Origin: Zoogloeaceae bacterium G21618-S1
GTDB lineage: Bacteria > Pseudomonadota > Gammaproteobacteria > Burkholderiales > Rhodocyclaceae
Direction of reading: 5' to 3'
DNA length: 64,000 nucleotides
Assembly: GCA_027214125.1 (NCBI GenBank)
Contig: JAPWHF010000002.1
Span: 62,001-126,000 of the forward strand
Shown here: positions 49,609-58,166 of the stretch, one piece after another
Layout: each line of letters starts with the position of its first letter
How positions within the stretch are numbered: position 1 is the stretch's first letter
Program-made: the position numbers and the translations under genes
Notes under the pieces: generated by a model
Told to the model about the DNA's origin: nothing
The model's input: only the letters and a program-made list of their open reading frames with translations
Databases searched by the model: none

Positions 49609-50217
49609 ATGAAACTCTATTTCGCCCCTGGCACCTGCTCCCACTCCCCGCACATCGCACTGCGCGAGGCGGGTCTGCCCTTCGAGCTGGTGCGTGTCGA
49701 CCTCAAGACCAAGAAAACCGCCGACGGCCGGGACTACCTGGCCATCAACCCCAACGGTTATGTGCCGGCACTCGAACTGGACGACGGCACCATCCTCACC
49801 GAAGGCCCGGCCATCGTGCAGTACATCGCTGACCAGGCGCCACAGAGCGGCCTCACCCCGACCAACGGCACCATCGCGCGCTACCAGTTGCAGTCAGTGC
49901 TCGGCCTGATCAACTCCGAGATCCACAAAGGCTTCTCGCCGCTGTTCAAGCCCGACACGCCGGAGGCCACCAAGGCCGCCGCCAAAGCGCACCTGGCCAA
50001 TCGTATCGGCAGCATCGCCAAGCGCCTCGAAGACCAGGACTACCTCACCGGCAATCAATTCACCGTCGCCGATGGCTACCTCTACACCGTGCTCGGCTGG
50101 GGGCAGTTCGTCGATGTGGATGTGCATCGCTGGCCGGCGATCACCGCCTTCCTCGAACGGGTTGCCGCACGCCCGAGCGTTCAGGCCGCGCGCGAAGCCG
50201 AAGGCCTCAAGGCCTGA
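49609..50217 (+). CDS. Beta-class glutathione S-transferase
   Basis: 202-residue GST. The start MKLYFAPGTCSHSPHIALRE carries Cys10, the residue that forms the mixed disulfide with glutathione in beta-class enzymes, followed by the thioredoxin-fold NPNGYVPAL and an all-helical C-terminal domain. The ATG at 49609 has GGAG 6 bases ahead. It lies 32 bases after doxX. The substrate is unknown; beta-class GSTs detoxify electrophiles. Confidence 0.93.
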   Translation: MKLYFAPGTCSHSPHIALREAGLPFELVRVDLKTKKTADGRDYLAINPNGYVPALELDDGTILTEGPAIVQYIADQAPQSGLTPTNGTIARYQLQSVLGLINSEIHKGFSPLFKPDTPEATKAAAKAHLANRIGSIAKRLEDQDYLTGNQFTVADGYLYTVLGWGQFVDVDVHRWPAITAFLERVAARPSVQAAREAEGLKA

Positions 50218-50263
50218 CACCACCGCCCGCCCCGGCCGGGGCGGGCACATCGGAGACTACCCA

Positions 50264-50665
50264 ATGCCCTACCTGCACCTGCGCCTCGCCGCAGCGGCGT
50301 CGGACACGCTCGCCGAAAAAACCAGCGCCGTGCTGCTCGAACACACCACCGTCTTGCTCGGCAAAAAGCCCGAAGTCACCGCCATCCGCGTCGAGTTTGT
50401 CGATCCCCGACACTGGCGAATCGGTGCCACCACCTTGGCTCAAAGCGGTCGCAGCGCCTTTCATCTCGACATCAAGATCACCGACGGGACGAACACCAAG
50501 GCGCAAAAGGCAAGCTATCTGAAAAGCGTATTCGCGGATCTCACCGCCCTGCTCCCCGACTGCGATCCGACCAGCTACATCGTGATCGACGATGTGCGCG
50601 CAGACGCCTGGGGCTTTGGCGGGCGCACGCAGGAAGCGCGCTTCATTCAAAGCCAAAGCCTGTAG
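50264..50665 (+). CDS. Tautomerase-superfamily protein
   Basis: 133-residue protein beginning MPYLHLRLA, so Met removal exposes the catalytic Pro1 used by 4-oxalocrotonate tautomerase relatives. It is twice the length of 4-OT subunits and has a second beta-alpha-beta unit, like other double-length members. GGAG lies 8 bases before the ATG. It sits 46 bases after the GST gene and is followed by a terminator. The substrate is unknown. Confidence 0.8.
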   Translation: MPYLHLRLAAAASDTLAEKTSAVLLEHTTVLLGKKPEVTAIRVEFVDPRHWRIGATTLAQSGRSAFHLDIKITDGTNTKAQKASYLKSVFADLTALLPDCDPTSYIVIDDVRADAWGFGGRTQEARFIQSQSL

Positions 50666-50685
50666 CCATTCCTTGCCAGCAAAAG

Positions 50686-50711
50686 GCCGCCTAGCGCCCG
50701 GCGGCGTTTTT
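50686..50711 (+). terminator. Intrinsic terminator of the doxX-gst-tautomerase unit
   Basis: GCCGCC (50686-50691), an 8-base loop and GGCGGC (50700-50705) are followed by G and five T on the plus strand. It lies 20 bases after the tautomerase stop. The remaining 140 bases to the aldehyde dehydrogenase hold no gene. Confidence 0.8.
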
Positions 50712-50851
50712 CATATCGCCCGCCGAACATCGCCGGCCGCATCTGGCCAACCGCAGCAAAATGTGAAAACAGGCATCATTCGGTCATCGACGTGCCGTCG
50801 GCAGCCGCAAGCGCCGCGCACGCCATCCACCCGAACAAAGAGAGTGCCTCC

Positions 50852-52285
50852 ATGCTCGACAAACGCCAGTTTTTCATCAACGGCCAATGGGTCGCCCCCG
50901 CGCACGCCAAAGACCTTGAAGTCATCAACCCAAGCACCGAAGAGACCTGCGCCGTAATCTCGCTCGGCGACCAGGCCGACACCGACGCCGCCGTCGCCGC
51001 CGCACGCGCCGCCTTCCCGGCCTGGCGCGACAAGACGCTGGACGAGCGACTGAGTTACATCGACGCGTTGCTGAACATCTACACCGAACGCGCCGACGAG
51101 ATGGCCGCCGCCATTTCACTCGAAATGGGCGCGCCGATCGGCCTGGCCAAAATGGCACAAAGCGCCGCCGGCGCCGGCCACATCAAGACCTTCCTGCGCG
51201 CCGCGCGCAGCTTCGCCTTCGAGCAGCCGCTTGGCGAGCACGCGCCCAACACCCGCATCCTGAAAGAGCCCATCGGCGTCTGCGGCCTGATCACACCGTG
51301 GAACTGGCCGATGAACCAGGTCACGCTCAAAGTCATCCCGGCACTCATCACCGGCTGCACCGTCGTGCTCAAGCCCTCGGAAATCGCGCCGCTGTCCTCG
51401 ATGCTGTTTGCTGAAATGATCGCGGCGGCCGGCTTGCCGGCCGGCGTGTTCAACCTGGTCAATGGCGACGGGCCCGGTGTGGGCACGCAGCTGTCCGGTC
51501 ACCCGGATGTGGACATGATCTCCTTCACCGGCTCGACCCGCGCCGGCATCGCCATCTCCAAGAACGCTGCCGACACCGTCAAGCGCGTCAGCCTGGAGCT
51601 CGGCGGCAAGGGCGCCAATCTGATCTTTGCCGATGCCGACGAAAAAGCCGTCATCCGCGGCGTCAAACGCTGCTTCAACAACTCGGGCCAGTCGTGCAAC
51701 GCGCCAACCCGCATGCTGGTCGAGCGCAGCATTTACGACCAGGCCGTCGCCACCGCCGCGCAGGTCGCGCAAAGCACCGCCGTCGACCTCGCCTCGCTCG
51801 ACGGCGCGCACATCGGCCCGGTAGTCTCCGCCGCCCAGTTCGACAAGATCCAGCGCCTCATCCAGGCCGGCATCGACGAAGGCGCCCGCCTCGTCGCCGG
51901 CGGCCCCGGCAAACCCGAAGGCCGCGATACCGGCTACTTCGTGCGCCCCACCGTGTTCGCCGATGTGAACAACACCATGACCATCGCCCGCGAAGAGATC
52001 TTCGGCCCGGTGCTCAGCCTGATTCCCTTCGACAGCGAGACGGAAGCCATCGCCATCGCCAACGACAGCCCCTACGGCCTCACCCACTACCTGCAGACGC
52101 AAGACCCCGAACGCGCAAAACGCGTCGCCCGCGCACTGCGCGCCGGCATGGTCGAAGTCAACGGCAAGCCGCTGGGCGCCGGTGCGCCCTTTGGCGGTTA
52201 CAAGCAGTCAGGTAACGGCCGCGAAGGCGGGGTGTGGGGGCTGGAAGAATTTCTGGAGGTGAAGGCGGTCAGCGACTGGCAGTAA
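50852..52285 (+). CDS. NAD(P)-dependent aldehyde dehydrogenase
   Basis: 477-residue hydrolytic aldehyde dehydrogenase. The general base Glu249 is in LELGGKGANLIF and the catalytic Cys282 is in NNSGQSCNAPTR. The nucleotide-binding GSTRAGIAI and the C-terminal FGGYKQSGNGREGG are present. The ATG at 50852 has GAGAG upstream. The aldehyde substrate cannot be read from sequence. It is a single gene, convergent with the racemase. Confidence 0.92.
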   Translation: MLDKRQFFINGQWVAPAHAKDLEVINPSTEETCAVISLGDQADTDAAVAAARAAFPAWRDKTLDERLSYIDALLNIYTERADEMAAAISLEMGAPIGLAKMAQSAAGAGHIKTFLRAARSFAFEQPLGEHAPNTRILKEPIGVCGLITPWNWPMNQVTLKVIPALITGCTVVLKPSEIAPLSSMLFAEMIAAAGLPAGVFNLVNGDGPGVGTQLSGHPDVDMISFTGSTRAGIAISKNAADTVKRVSLELGGKGANLIFADADEKAVIRGVKRCFNNSGQSCNAPTRMLVERSIYDQAVATAAQVAQSTAVDLASLDGAHIGPVVSAAQFDKIQRLIQAGIDEGARLVAGGPGKPEGRDTGYFVRPTVFADVNNTMTIAREEIFGPVLSLIPFDSETEAIAIANDSPYGLTHYLQTQDPERAKRVARALRAGMVEVNGKPLGAGAPFGGYKQSGNGREGGVWGLEEFLEVKAVSDWQ

Positions 52286-52339
52286 GCCGCCAACTGCATA
52301 ACATCCGCGCCGGGCGCGTCGACATCACGATGCCCCGGC

Positions 52340-53860
52340 TTATGCGGCTTCGAGTCGGCCGTCGCGCGCCGCCGTGGCGAGCGCCACGCAACGCCCCGCC
52401 AGAATGGCGGTGGGGTCGATCAGCGGGGCCCGCTGCGCGCCGGTATCGGCCAGTTCAATCAAAGGCAGCTCGGTGCAACCCAGCACGATGACGTCGGCGC
52501 CGCGCGCTTGCAGGTGCGCAATCGCATCAGCCAGATGCGCCGAGCACTCACCGTTCGTGAAGCCGGCCTTGACGCCGCTCGCACCGTAGATGGATTCCAT
52601 GACGCGCGCCTGCATCGGCGCGTCGGGCACCACCTGACTGAGCCCGGAAGCTTCAATCACGCTTTTATAGACGCCGCTGGCCACCGTGCCCGAGGTGGCG
52701 AGCAAGCCCACCTGAGTAACGCCGGGCATTGTCTCGCGGATGTGGCGCACGACTTCGGACAACATGTTGACGATGGGGATGTCCAGATAGGGCTGGATAC
52801 GATCCACATAGGCATGCGCGGTATTGCACGGAATGGCGACGGCGTTGGCGCCATCAGCCTTGAGCCGCATGCAGGTGGCGAGCAGCGGAATCGTCGGGTC
52901 ATCACCACTGCCGATCAGGTTGGCGGTGCGGTCGGGAATCTGCGGATTCTGCTCGACCACCATCTTGATGTGGTCCTGGTCGCGGGCAGCGGTGGTCAGC
53001 TTGACCACCTTGCGCATGAAGTCGACCGTGGCCGCAGGGCCAACGCCGCCCACCACACCGAGCTTGAACTCCCGACTCGGGGTAGCGGCATCGATCCCCA
53101 GCGCGTACTCGGCATACAGCAGGTTGGAGTCGAGCAAGGGCACCGGCACCAGCGGGCGCAGTGAATCGATGAGCACCGGAATTTCGGTCATGCCGGGGAC
53201 GATGACTTCGGCCCCCGCGTCGATCAGGCGCAGGCAGGCTTCGAGCAGCAGGTGCTGACACTCGCCACCATGATGCCCGGCCCGCACGCCGTTCGGCCCG
53301 TAGATGGCCTGCATGACCGTGTCGGCCTGCGTCTCTTCATCCGGATAAATGATCTGCGCAAAGGGGCCGATCTCGCGCTCGAACATGCCGGCGCGCTTGA
53401 GAAAGGTCGAGGTCAGCACCCCCACCTTGCGCACCCCGGTCAGCTCGGTGGTGAAGTGCCGACGCAAGGCGTCGAACACGCTGACCACCTGGAGATCGAC
53501 TTCCGGCGTGATCTCGCGCAAAAAGGTGTGCGACAGAAAACACGGCACCAGCGCCGTGGCGATACCGCGCGACTCCATGTCCTTGAGCGCGTTGTAGACA
53601 TAGAACTTGCGACGCATCGGATCGTAGTTCCCATCGGCAACGATCGCGCCTTCGCCGAAATGCCGCTGCTCGAAGGCGATGTCGGTGCCCGACAGGCTGG
53701 ACATGCGCTGCGCCGTGCGGATCATCTTCAGCAGAACGTCGGCGCCACCGAGCGCGCCCAGGCCACCGACAATGCCGAAGCGTCGTTTCTTTGGATCGAG
53801 AGATTCGCGATGCGCCACTGGCTTCATTCCATTCATGATGATCAAGGGCCGGTTGTGCAT
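52340..53860 (-). CDS. Double-domain aspartate/glutamate racemase-family protein
   Basis: 506 residues made of two tandem aspartate/glutamate racemase domains. The N-terminal copy (about 27-255, starting RFGIVGGLGALGGAD) has one catalytic-type cysteine, Cys107 in VPCFLSH, but its second site reads VPGMTEIP, with Gly-Met where Cys is expected. The C-terminal copy (about 265-500, starting KLGVVGGVGPAATVDFM) keeps both, Cys345 in IPCNTAHA and Cys462 in LGCTELP. The C-half should therefore be active and the N-half degenerate. Start is uncertain (ATG at 53860, 53836 or 53827; no clear ribosome site). It sits downstream of the DAACS transporter on the same strand (65-base gap), near aspartase. Confidence 0.85.
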   Translation of the reverse strand: MHNRPLIIMNGMKPVAHRESLDPKKRRFGIVGGLGALGGADVLLKMIRTAQRMSSLSGTDIAFEQRHFGEGAIVADGNYDPMRRKFYVYNALKDMESRGIATALVPCFLSHTFLREITPEVDLQVVSVFDALRRHFTTELTGVRKVGVLTSTFLKRAGMFEREIGPFAQIIYPDEETQADTVMQAIYGPNGVRAGHHGGECQHLLLEACLRLIDAGAEVIVPGMTEIPVLIDSLRPLVPVPLLDSNLLYAEYALGIDAATPSREFKLGVVGGVGPAATVDFMRKVVKLTTAARDQDHIKMVVEQNPQIPDRTANLIGSGDDPTIPLLATCMRLKADGANAVAIPCNTAHAYVDRIQPYLDIPIVNMLSEVVRHIRETMPGVTQVGLLATSGTVASGVYKSVIEASGLSQVVPDAPMQARVMESIYGASGVKAGFTNGECSAHLADAIAHLQARGADVIVLGCTELPLIELADTGAQRAPLIDPTAILAGRCVALATAARDGRLEAA

Positions 53861-53925
53861 GTTCGATCAAAAACCAAACAGACAACAACCGGCCCTGATG
53901 AAACAACCGAAGTTTCGGCTTCTTT

Positions 53926-55269
53926 TTACGAGACTGCCCGAGCAGTCTCCGGTGCCGATGCCACACCCGCCGGGCTCAGATCATCTGCACGCAGCACATG
54001 GGCGGTGTCGTATACATCCTGATCCAGCTGACCTTCGCTACGCGCCACGGTAACACTCACCGCGCAGTCGCCGGCGACGTTCAGTGCCGTGCGGGCCATA
54101 TCGAGAATGCGGTCGATACCGGCAATGATCGCGATACCTTCGAGCGGCAAGCCAACCGAGGCGAGCACCAGCGACAACATGATCAAGCCGGCACCGGGCA
54201 CACCCGCCGTACCGATGGAGGCCAGCGTCGCGGTCAGCACGATGGTCAGGTATTGACCGGAGTTGAGATCAACGCCGTAGGCCTGTGCGATAAAGACCGC
54301 GCACACGCCCTGATACAAGGCCGTACCGTCCATGTTGATGGTCGCGCCCAGCGGCAGGACAAAGCTCGACACGCTGCGCGGCACGCCAAGATTGCGCTCG
54401 GCCGCCATCATGGTCACTGGCAAGGTGCCCGAGCTGGAGGTGCTGGTGAAAGCCACCATCACCGGCTCGATGCAGCCCTGGAAGTAGCGCACCGGATTCA
54501 GGCGCGCCAGCACACGAATCATGCCGCCATACACCACCACCGCATGGACCAGGCAGCCGAGGTAGACCATGGCAATCACTTTGGCCAAGGGGGCGAGCAC
54601 GTCCATGCCGTAAGTGCCGGCCACCCAGATCATCAGGGCGAACACGCCATAGGGCGCGAAGGAAATGACCACCGAGGTCAGCTTGTAGATGACCTCTGCG
54701 GCCGATTCGAAAAACACGCGCACCGGCTTGGCGGCGTCGCCGCCCAGGGTAATCGACAGGCCGAACAGGATCGCAAACACGATGATTTGCAGCACATTGC
54801 CGGTGGCAAAGGCTTCGATCGGGTTGGTCGGCACGATACCGATGAGGATGTTGACCAGGCTCGGCGCCTCCTTGGCTGCCACTGCCTTGGCGGAGCCCAG
54901 ATCGACACCCACGCCCGGCTCAAACACCAGTGCCAGTGCGAGTCCAATCGAGATCGCAACCGCGGTCGTGCCGAGATAGAGCACGACGGTCTTGAGGCTG
55001 AGCCGGCCCATGGTCGACAGGTTCTGCAGCGAGGCCACCCCGGTCACCAGGGAGACGAAGATCAGCGGCACGATCAGCATCTTGATGCCACGGATAAACA
55101 GATCGCCCAGCGGTTTGACGCTCTTGGCCATATCCGCATTGCCCGTCTGGTTCAACAGCACACCAATCACCAGGCCGGCGACGAGCGCGATGAAGATCTG
55201 CTTCCACAACTGCATGCCGGTCCAGAACGCGAACGGGCCGCGTGCTGCTGGCGTGTTTGGTTTTGTCAT
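53926..55269 (-). CDS. Dicarboxylate/amino acid:cation symporter (DAACS/GltP family)
   Basis: 447-residue Na+- or H+-coupled transporter for glutamate, aspartate or C4-dicarboxylates. The re-entrant HP1 serine motif TSTSSSGTLPVT, the TM7 motif GATINMDGTALYQ and the late segment GVPGAGLIM are present. Two genes from an aspartate racemase and divergent from a LysR gene next to aspartase, it most likely imports aspartate (L or D) or a related acid. Confidence 0.93.
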   Translation of the reverse strand: MTKPNTPAARGPFAFWTGMQLWKQIFIALVAGLVIGVLLNQTGNADMAKSVKPLGDLFIRGIKMLIVPLIFVSLVTGVASLQNLSTMGRLSLKTVVLYLGTTAVAISIGLALALVFEPGVGVDLGSAKAVAAKEAPSLVNILIGIVPTNPIEAFATGNVLQIIVFAILFGLSITLGGDAAKPVRVFFESAAEVIYKLTSVVISFAPYGVFALMIWVAGTYGMDVLAPLAKVIAMVYLGCLVHAVVVYGGMIRVLARLNPVRYFQGCIEPVMVAFTSTSSSGTLPVTMMAAERNLGVPRSVSSFVLPLGATINMDGTALYQGVCAVFIAQAYGVDLNSGQYLTIVLTATLASIGTAGVPGAGLIMLSLVLASVGLPLEGIAIIAGIDRILDMARTALNVAGDCAVSVTVARSEGQLDQDVYDTAHVLRADDLSPAGVASAPETARAVS

Positions 55270-55493
55270 CCTTGTCTCCTGATCTGCTCACCCAAGCGTG
55301 GCGAACACTATCTGTTGTCGAACGGCGCGACGACTTGCGGCGCCTTCTTCTTGTGGGGCAAGTCGCACCATGGTGGCGATCTGCCGGTAGGAGTGGTTAT
55401 ACGGAGCCTCGCCGCCCTTGCCCAATTCTTCTTTTCGATGCGCCATGCTGAATTTGCATGGGTGCGTCCACCCGCGAATTCACACGGTGTAAT

Positions 55494-55516
55494 CTGCGCA
55501 CTATCGTACTGCGCAC
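55494..55516 (+). repeat. Direct repeat CTGCGCAC upstream of the LysR gene
   Basis: CTGCGCAC occurs at 55494-55501 and 55509-55516, a 15-base period, within the 264-base divergent gap between the transporter and the LysR gene. The same 8-mer occurs in inverse orientation (GTGCGCAG) at 56489-56496, upstream of aspA. It may be a binding element of the local regulator. The rest of the gap shows no gene. Confidence 0.4.
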
Positions 55517-55533
55517 ACCCCCGGGAGATCCGC

Positions 55534-56453
55534 ATGGAAATGAACTGGCTGGAGGACTTCCTCACCTTGTCGGTGACGCGCAACTTCTCGCGCGCGGCGG
55601 AGCTGCGCAACGTCACGCAGCCCGCCTTCAGCCGCCGCATCCGCAACCTGGAGTATTGGGTCGGCGCCGTGCTGATCGACCGCAGTCTCTTCCCCGTGGG
55701 GCTCACCCAGGCAGGTGAGGCCTTCCGAAAAACCGCGCAAGAGGTGCTTGACGCACTGCGTGTCGGGCGCGAAGAAGCCCAGGGACTGGTGCCCCGCGCC
55801 GGTGAAGTCGTCTCGATTGCCGCCTCGCACACCATCGCCGTGAGCTTCTTTGGCGACTGGCATGCCGGTTTGCAGGCGCAGATCGGCGCGGTCCGGGCGC
55901 GGGTGATCGCCGACCACGTCGCCGGCTGCGTCGAAGCCCTGATCTCCGGCTCCTGCGAATTGATGCTCTCGTACAGCAGCCCCGCCTTTCCCAGCCTCAC
56001 CGAAATCGCCCGCTACCCGTCGGCCGTCCTGGCGTCGGAGCGCCTGATTCCGGTCAGCGCACCGGACGAAAAGGGGCCGCCCGGCACGATCTGCGCACCG
56101 GCGCGACACTGCCCTACCTCTGTTACTCGAGTAACAGCTACCTCGGCCGGGTGACCGCGGCGGTGATCGAGCGCGAAGATCTGAGCAAGCAACTCGAGTT
56201 CAGTTACGAATGCTCGATGTCCGACGTACTCAAACGCGGCGCATTGGCTGGCGCCGGCATTGCGTGGATTCCCGAGCTCGCCGTGCGTGACGAACTGGCC
56301 GCCGGGCTGCTCGTCCAGGCCGGTGCCGACGCACACACCGCGCCCCTCACGATTACCCTGTTCCGGCAATCCGAACCGGCACGCAACGAAGTCGAACGCA
56401 TCTGGGCGGCCTGCAAGCCGGATGATTCCGCGCCCCATGCATCGCCGGCATAG
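55534..56453 (+). pseudogene. LysR-family regulator interrupted by a one-base frameshift
   Basis: From the ATG at 55534 (GGGAG upstream) the frame encodes a normal LysR HTH (FLTLSVTRNFSRAAELRNVTQPAFSRRI) and half of the effector domain, up to SAPDEKG. It then runs into unrelated residues and stops at 56154. The continuation lies in the frame one base earlier: AARHDLRTGATLPYLCYSSN and onward to 56453. Adding one G to the GGGG at 56073-56076 would restore a protein of about 306 residues. This is either a sequencing/assembly indel or a recent inactivation. The location between the DAACS transporter and aspA suggests it regulates aspartate use. Confidence 0.85.
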
Positions 56454-56529
56454 CGAATTCGCAAACAGCATCAACTCCCTGTCGCGAAGTGCGCAGAATG
56501 TGCCGCTCCACCACTCGGCACACCACACC

Positions 56530-57933
56530 ATGTCAAACACCACCCGCACTGAACACGACCTGCTTGGCGACCGTGACGTCCCCAATGACGTCTACTGGGG
56601 CATCCACACCCTGCGCGCCATCGAAAACTACCAGATCACCGGCCGCCACATCAGCTCCTACCCCGAGCTCGTCAAGGCACTGGCCCTGGTCAAGCGTGCC
56701 GCCACAGTCGCCAACTGCCAGCTCGGCCACCTCGACCCGCAACGCGCAGACGCCATCACCGCCGCCTGCCGCGACATCGAGGACGGCAAGTTGCACGACC
56801 AGTTCGTGGTGGACGTCATTCAGGGCGGCGCCGGCACCTCGACCAACATGAACGCCAACGAAGTCATCGCCAACCTGGCGCTCGAGAAGTTGGGCAAGGC
56901 CAAGGGTGACTACGCCGCGCTGCACCCGCTCAACCATGTCAACATGTCGCAGAGCACCAATGACGTCTATCCGACGACGCTGAAGCTGGCAATTGTGTTT
57001 GCCATTCAAGACTTGCTGAGCGCGATGGCCGCACTCCACGACGCTTTCTCGGCCAAGGCGACGGAGTTCTCCAGCGTGTTGAAGATGGGCCGCACCCAAT
57101 TGCAGGACGCCGTGCCGATGACGCTGGGTCAGGAGTTCATGACCTACGCCATCATGGTGCAGGAAGACATGGCCCGCCTCGAAGAAGCGATTGCGCTGAT
57201 CCAGGAGGTCAACCTCGGTGCCACCGCCATCGGCACCGGCATCAACACCGACATCCGCTACGCCAAGCTCGCCACCGAGCTGCTGTCCGAGTTCTCCGGC
57301 GTGCGTCTGGTGCCGGCCCACAACCTCATCGAAGCCACGCAGGACACCGGCTCGTTTGTGCAGCTCTCGGGCGTGCTCAAGCGCGTCGCCTGCAAACTGT
57401 CGAAGGTCTGCAACGACCTGCGCTTGCTGTCCTCCGGGCCGCAGGCTGGCTTCAACGAAATCAACCTGCCCGAACGCGCCGCCGGCTCGTCCATCATGCC
57501 GGGCAAGGTCAACCCGATCATCCCCGAAGTGGTCAATCAGATCGCCTACGAAGTCATCGGCAACGACATGACCATCACCATGGCCTCCGAAGCCGGCCAG
57601 CTCCAGCTCAATGCCTTCGAGCCGATCATTGCCCACTCGCTGTTCAAGAGCATCGAGCACCTGGCCGCCGGCTGCCGCACGCTGACCGACAACTGCGTGG
57701 TCGGCATCACCGCCAACGTCGAGATGCTCGCCGAACGCGTGCGCTGCTCGGCTGGCCTGGCCACCGCGCTGAACCCGCACATCGGTTACGAGCACTCCAC
57801 CTGGGCAGCGCGCGAAGCATTGCGCAGCGGCCGCAGCGTGGCCGAACTGGTGCTCGAAAAAGGGCTGATGACGCAGGCCGAACTCGACGACGCGCTGCGC
57901 CCCGAAGTGCTGACCGCACCGCGCTCGCACTAA
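56530..57933 (+). CDS. aspA: Aspartate ammonia-lyase (aspartase)
   Basis: 467-residue enzyme of the aspartase/fumarase superfamily that converts L-aspartate to fumarate and ammonia. It contains the signature GSSIMPGKVN (residues 319-328), the substrate loop region GAGTSTNMNANEV, and SQSTNDVYPT. The start MSNTTRTEHDLLGDRDVPND matches aspartases better than fumarase C. No good ribosome site precedes the ATG, and an in-frame GTG lies 30 bases earlier. It is 76 bases after the broken LysR gene. Confidence 0.94.
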   Translation: MSNTTRTEHDLLGDRDVPNDVYWGIHTLRAIENYQITGRHISSYPELVKALALVKRAATVANCQLGHLDPQRADAITAACRDIEDGKLHDQFVVDVIQGGAGTSTNMNANEVIANLALEKLGKAKGDYAALHPLNHVNMSQSTNDVYPTTLKLAIVFAIQDLLSAMAALHDAFSAKATEFSSVLKMGRTQLQDAVPMTLGQEFMTYAIMVQEDMARLEEAIALIQEVNLGATAIGTGINTDIRYAKLATELLSEFSGVRLVPAHNLIEATQDTGSFVQLSGVLKRVACKLSKVCNDLRLLSSGPQAGFNEINLPERAAGSSIMPGKVNPIIPEVVNQIAYEVIGNDMTITMASEAGQLQLNAFEPIIAHSLFKSIEHLAAGCRTLTDNCVVGITANVEMLAERVRCSAGLATALNPHIGYEHSTWAAREALRSGRSVAELVLEKGLMTQAELDDALRPEVLTAPRSH

Positions 57934-58080
57934 GTCCAACGCATCACAGCAACACATCGGCACGACAGCGTCGCGCCGACGGCACCGTCTTTCGAGCCGG
58001 CCTGACGGGGAGCGCCTTGTGCGTGTCCGGCCGGCTCACTTTCTTCAAACCGCGCCAGAAAGCCTCGCCGCGCGCATCAT

Positions 58081-58120
58081 AAAAAAACGCCACCCGCAGT
58101 TCCCTGCCGGTGGCGTTTTT
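58081..58120. terminator. Bidirectional terminator between aspA and acnB
   Basis: AAAAACGCCACC (58083-58094) pairs with GGTGGCGTTTTT (58109-58120), with an inner GCAG/CTGC stem over a TTCC loop. T-runs occur on both strands, so it can serve both convergent genes. The rest of the 233-base gap holds no gene. Confidence 0.9.
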
Positions 58121-58166
58121 GGTATTGCTACAGGTCAGCCGGAGCTGACCTGATCAGGCTTGCGGT

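Noticed and set aside
53998-55533. Long upstream extension of the LysR frame across the transporter gene
   Set aside because: The extension is antisense to the DAACS gene; the true LysR start is the ATG at 55534 with a ribosome site.
56533-57963. 476-codon open frame on the minus strand
   Set aside because: It is the exact antisense of aspA, with no recognisable domain or ribosome site.
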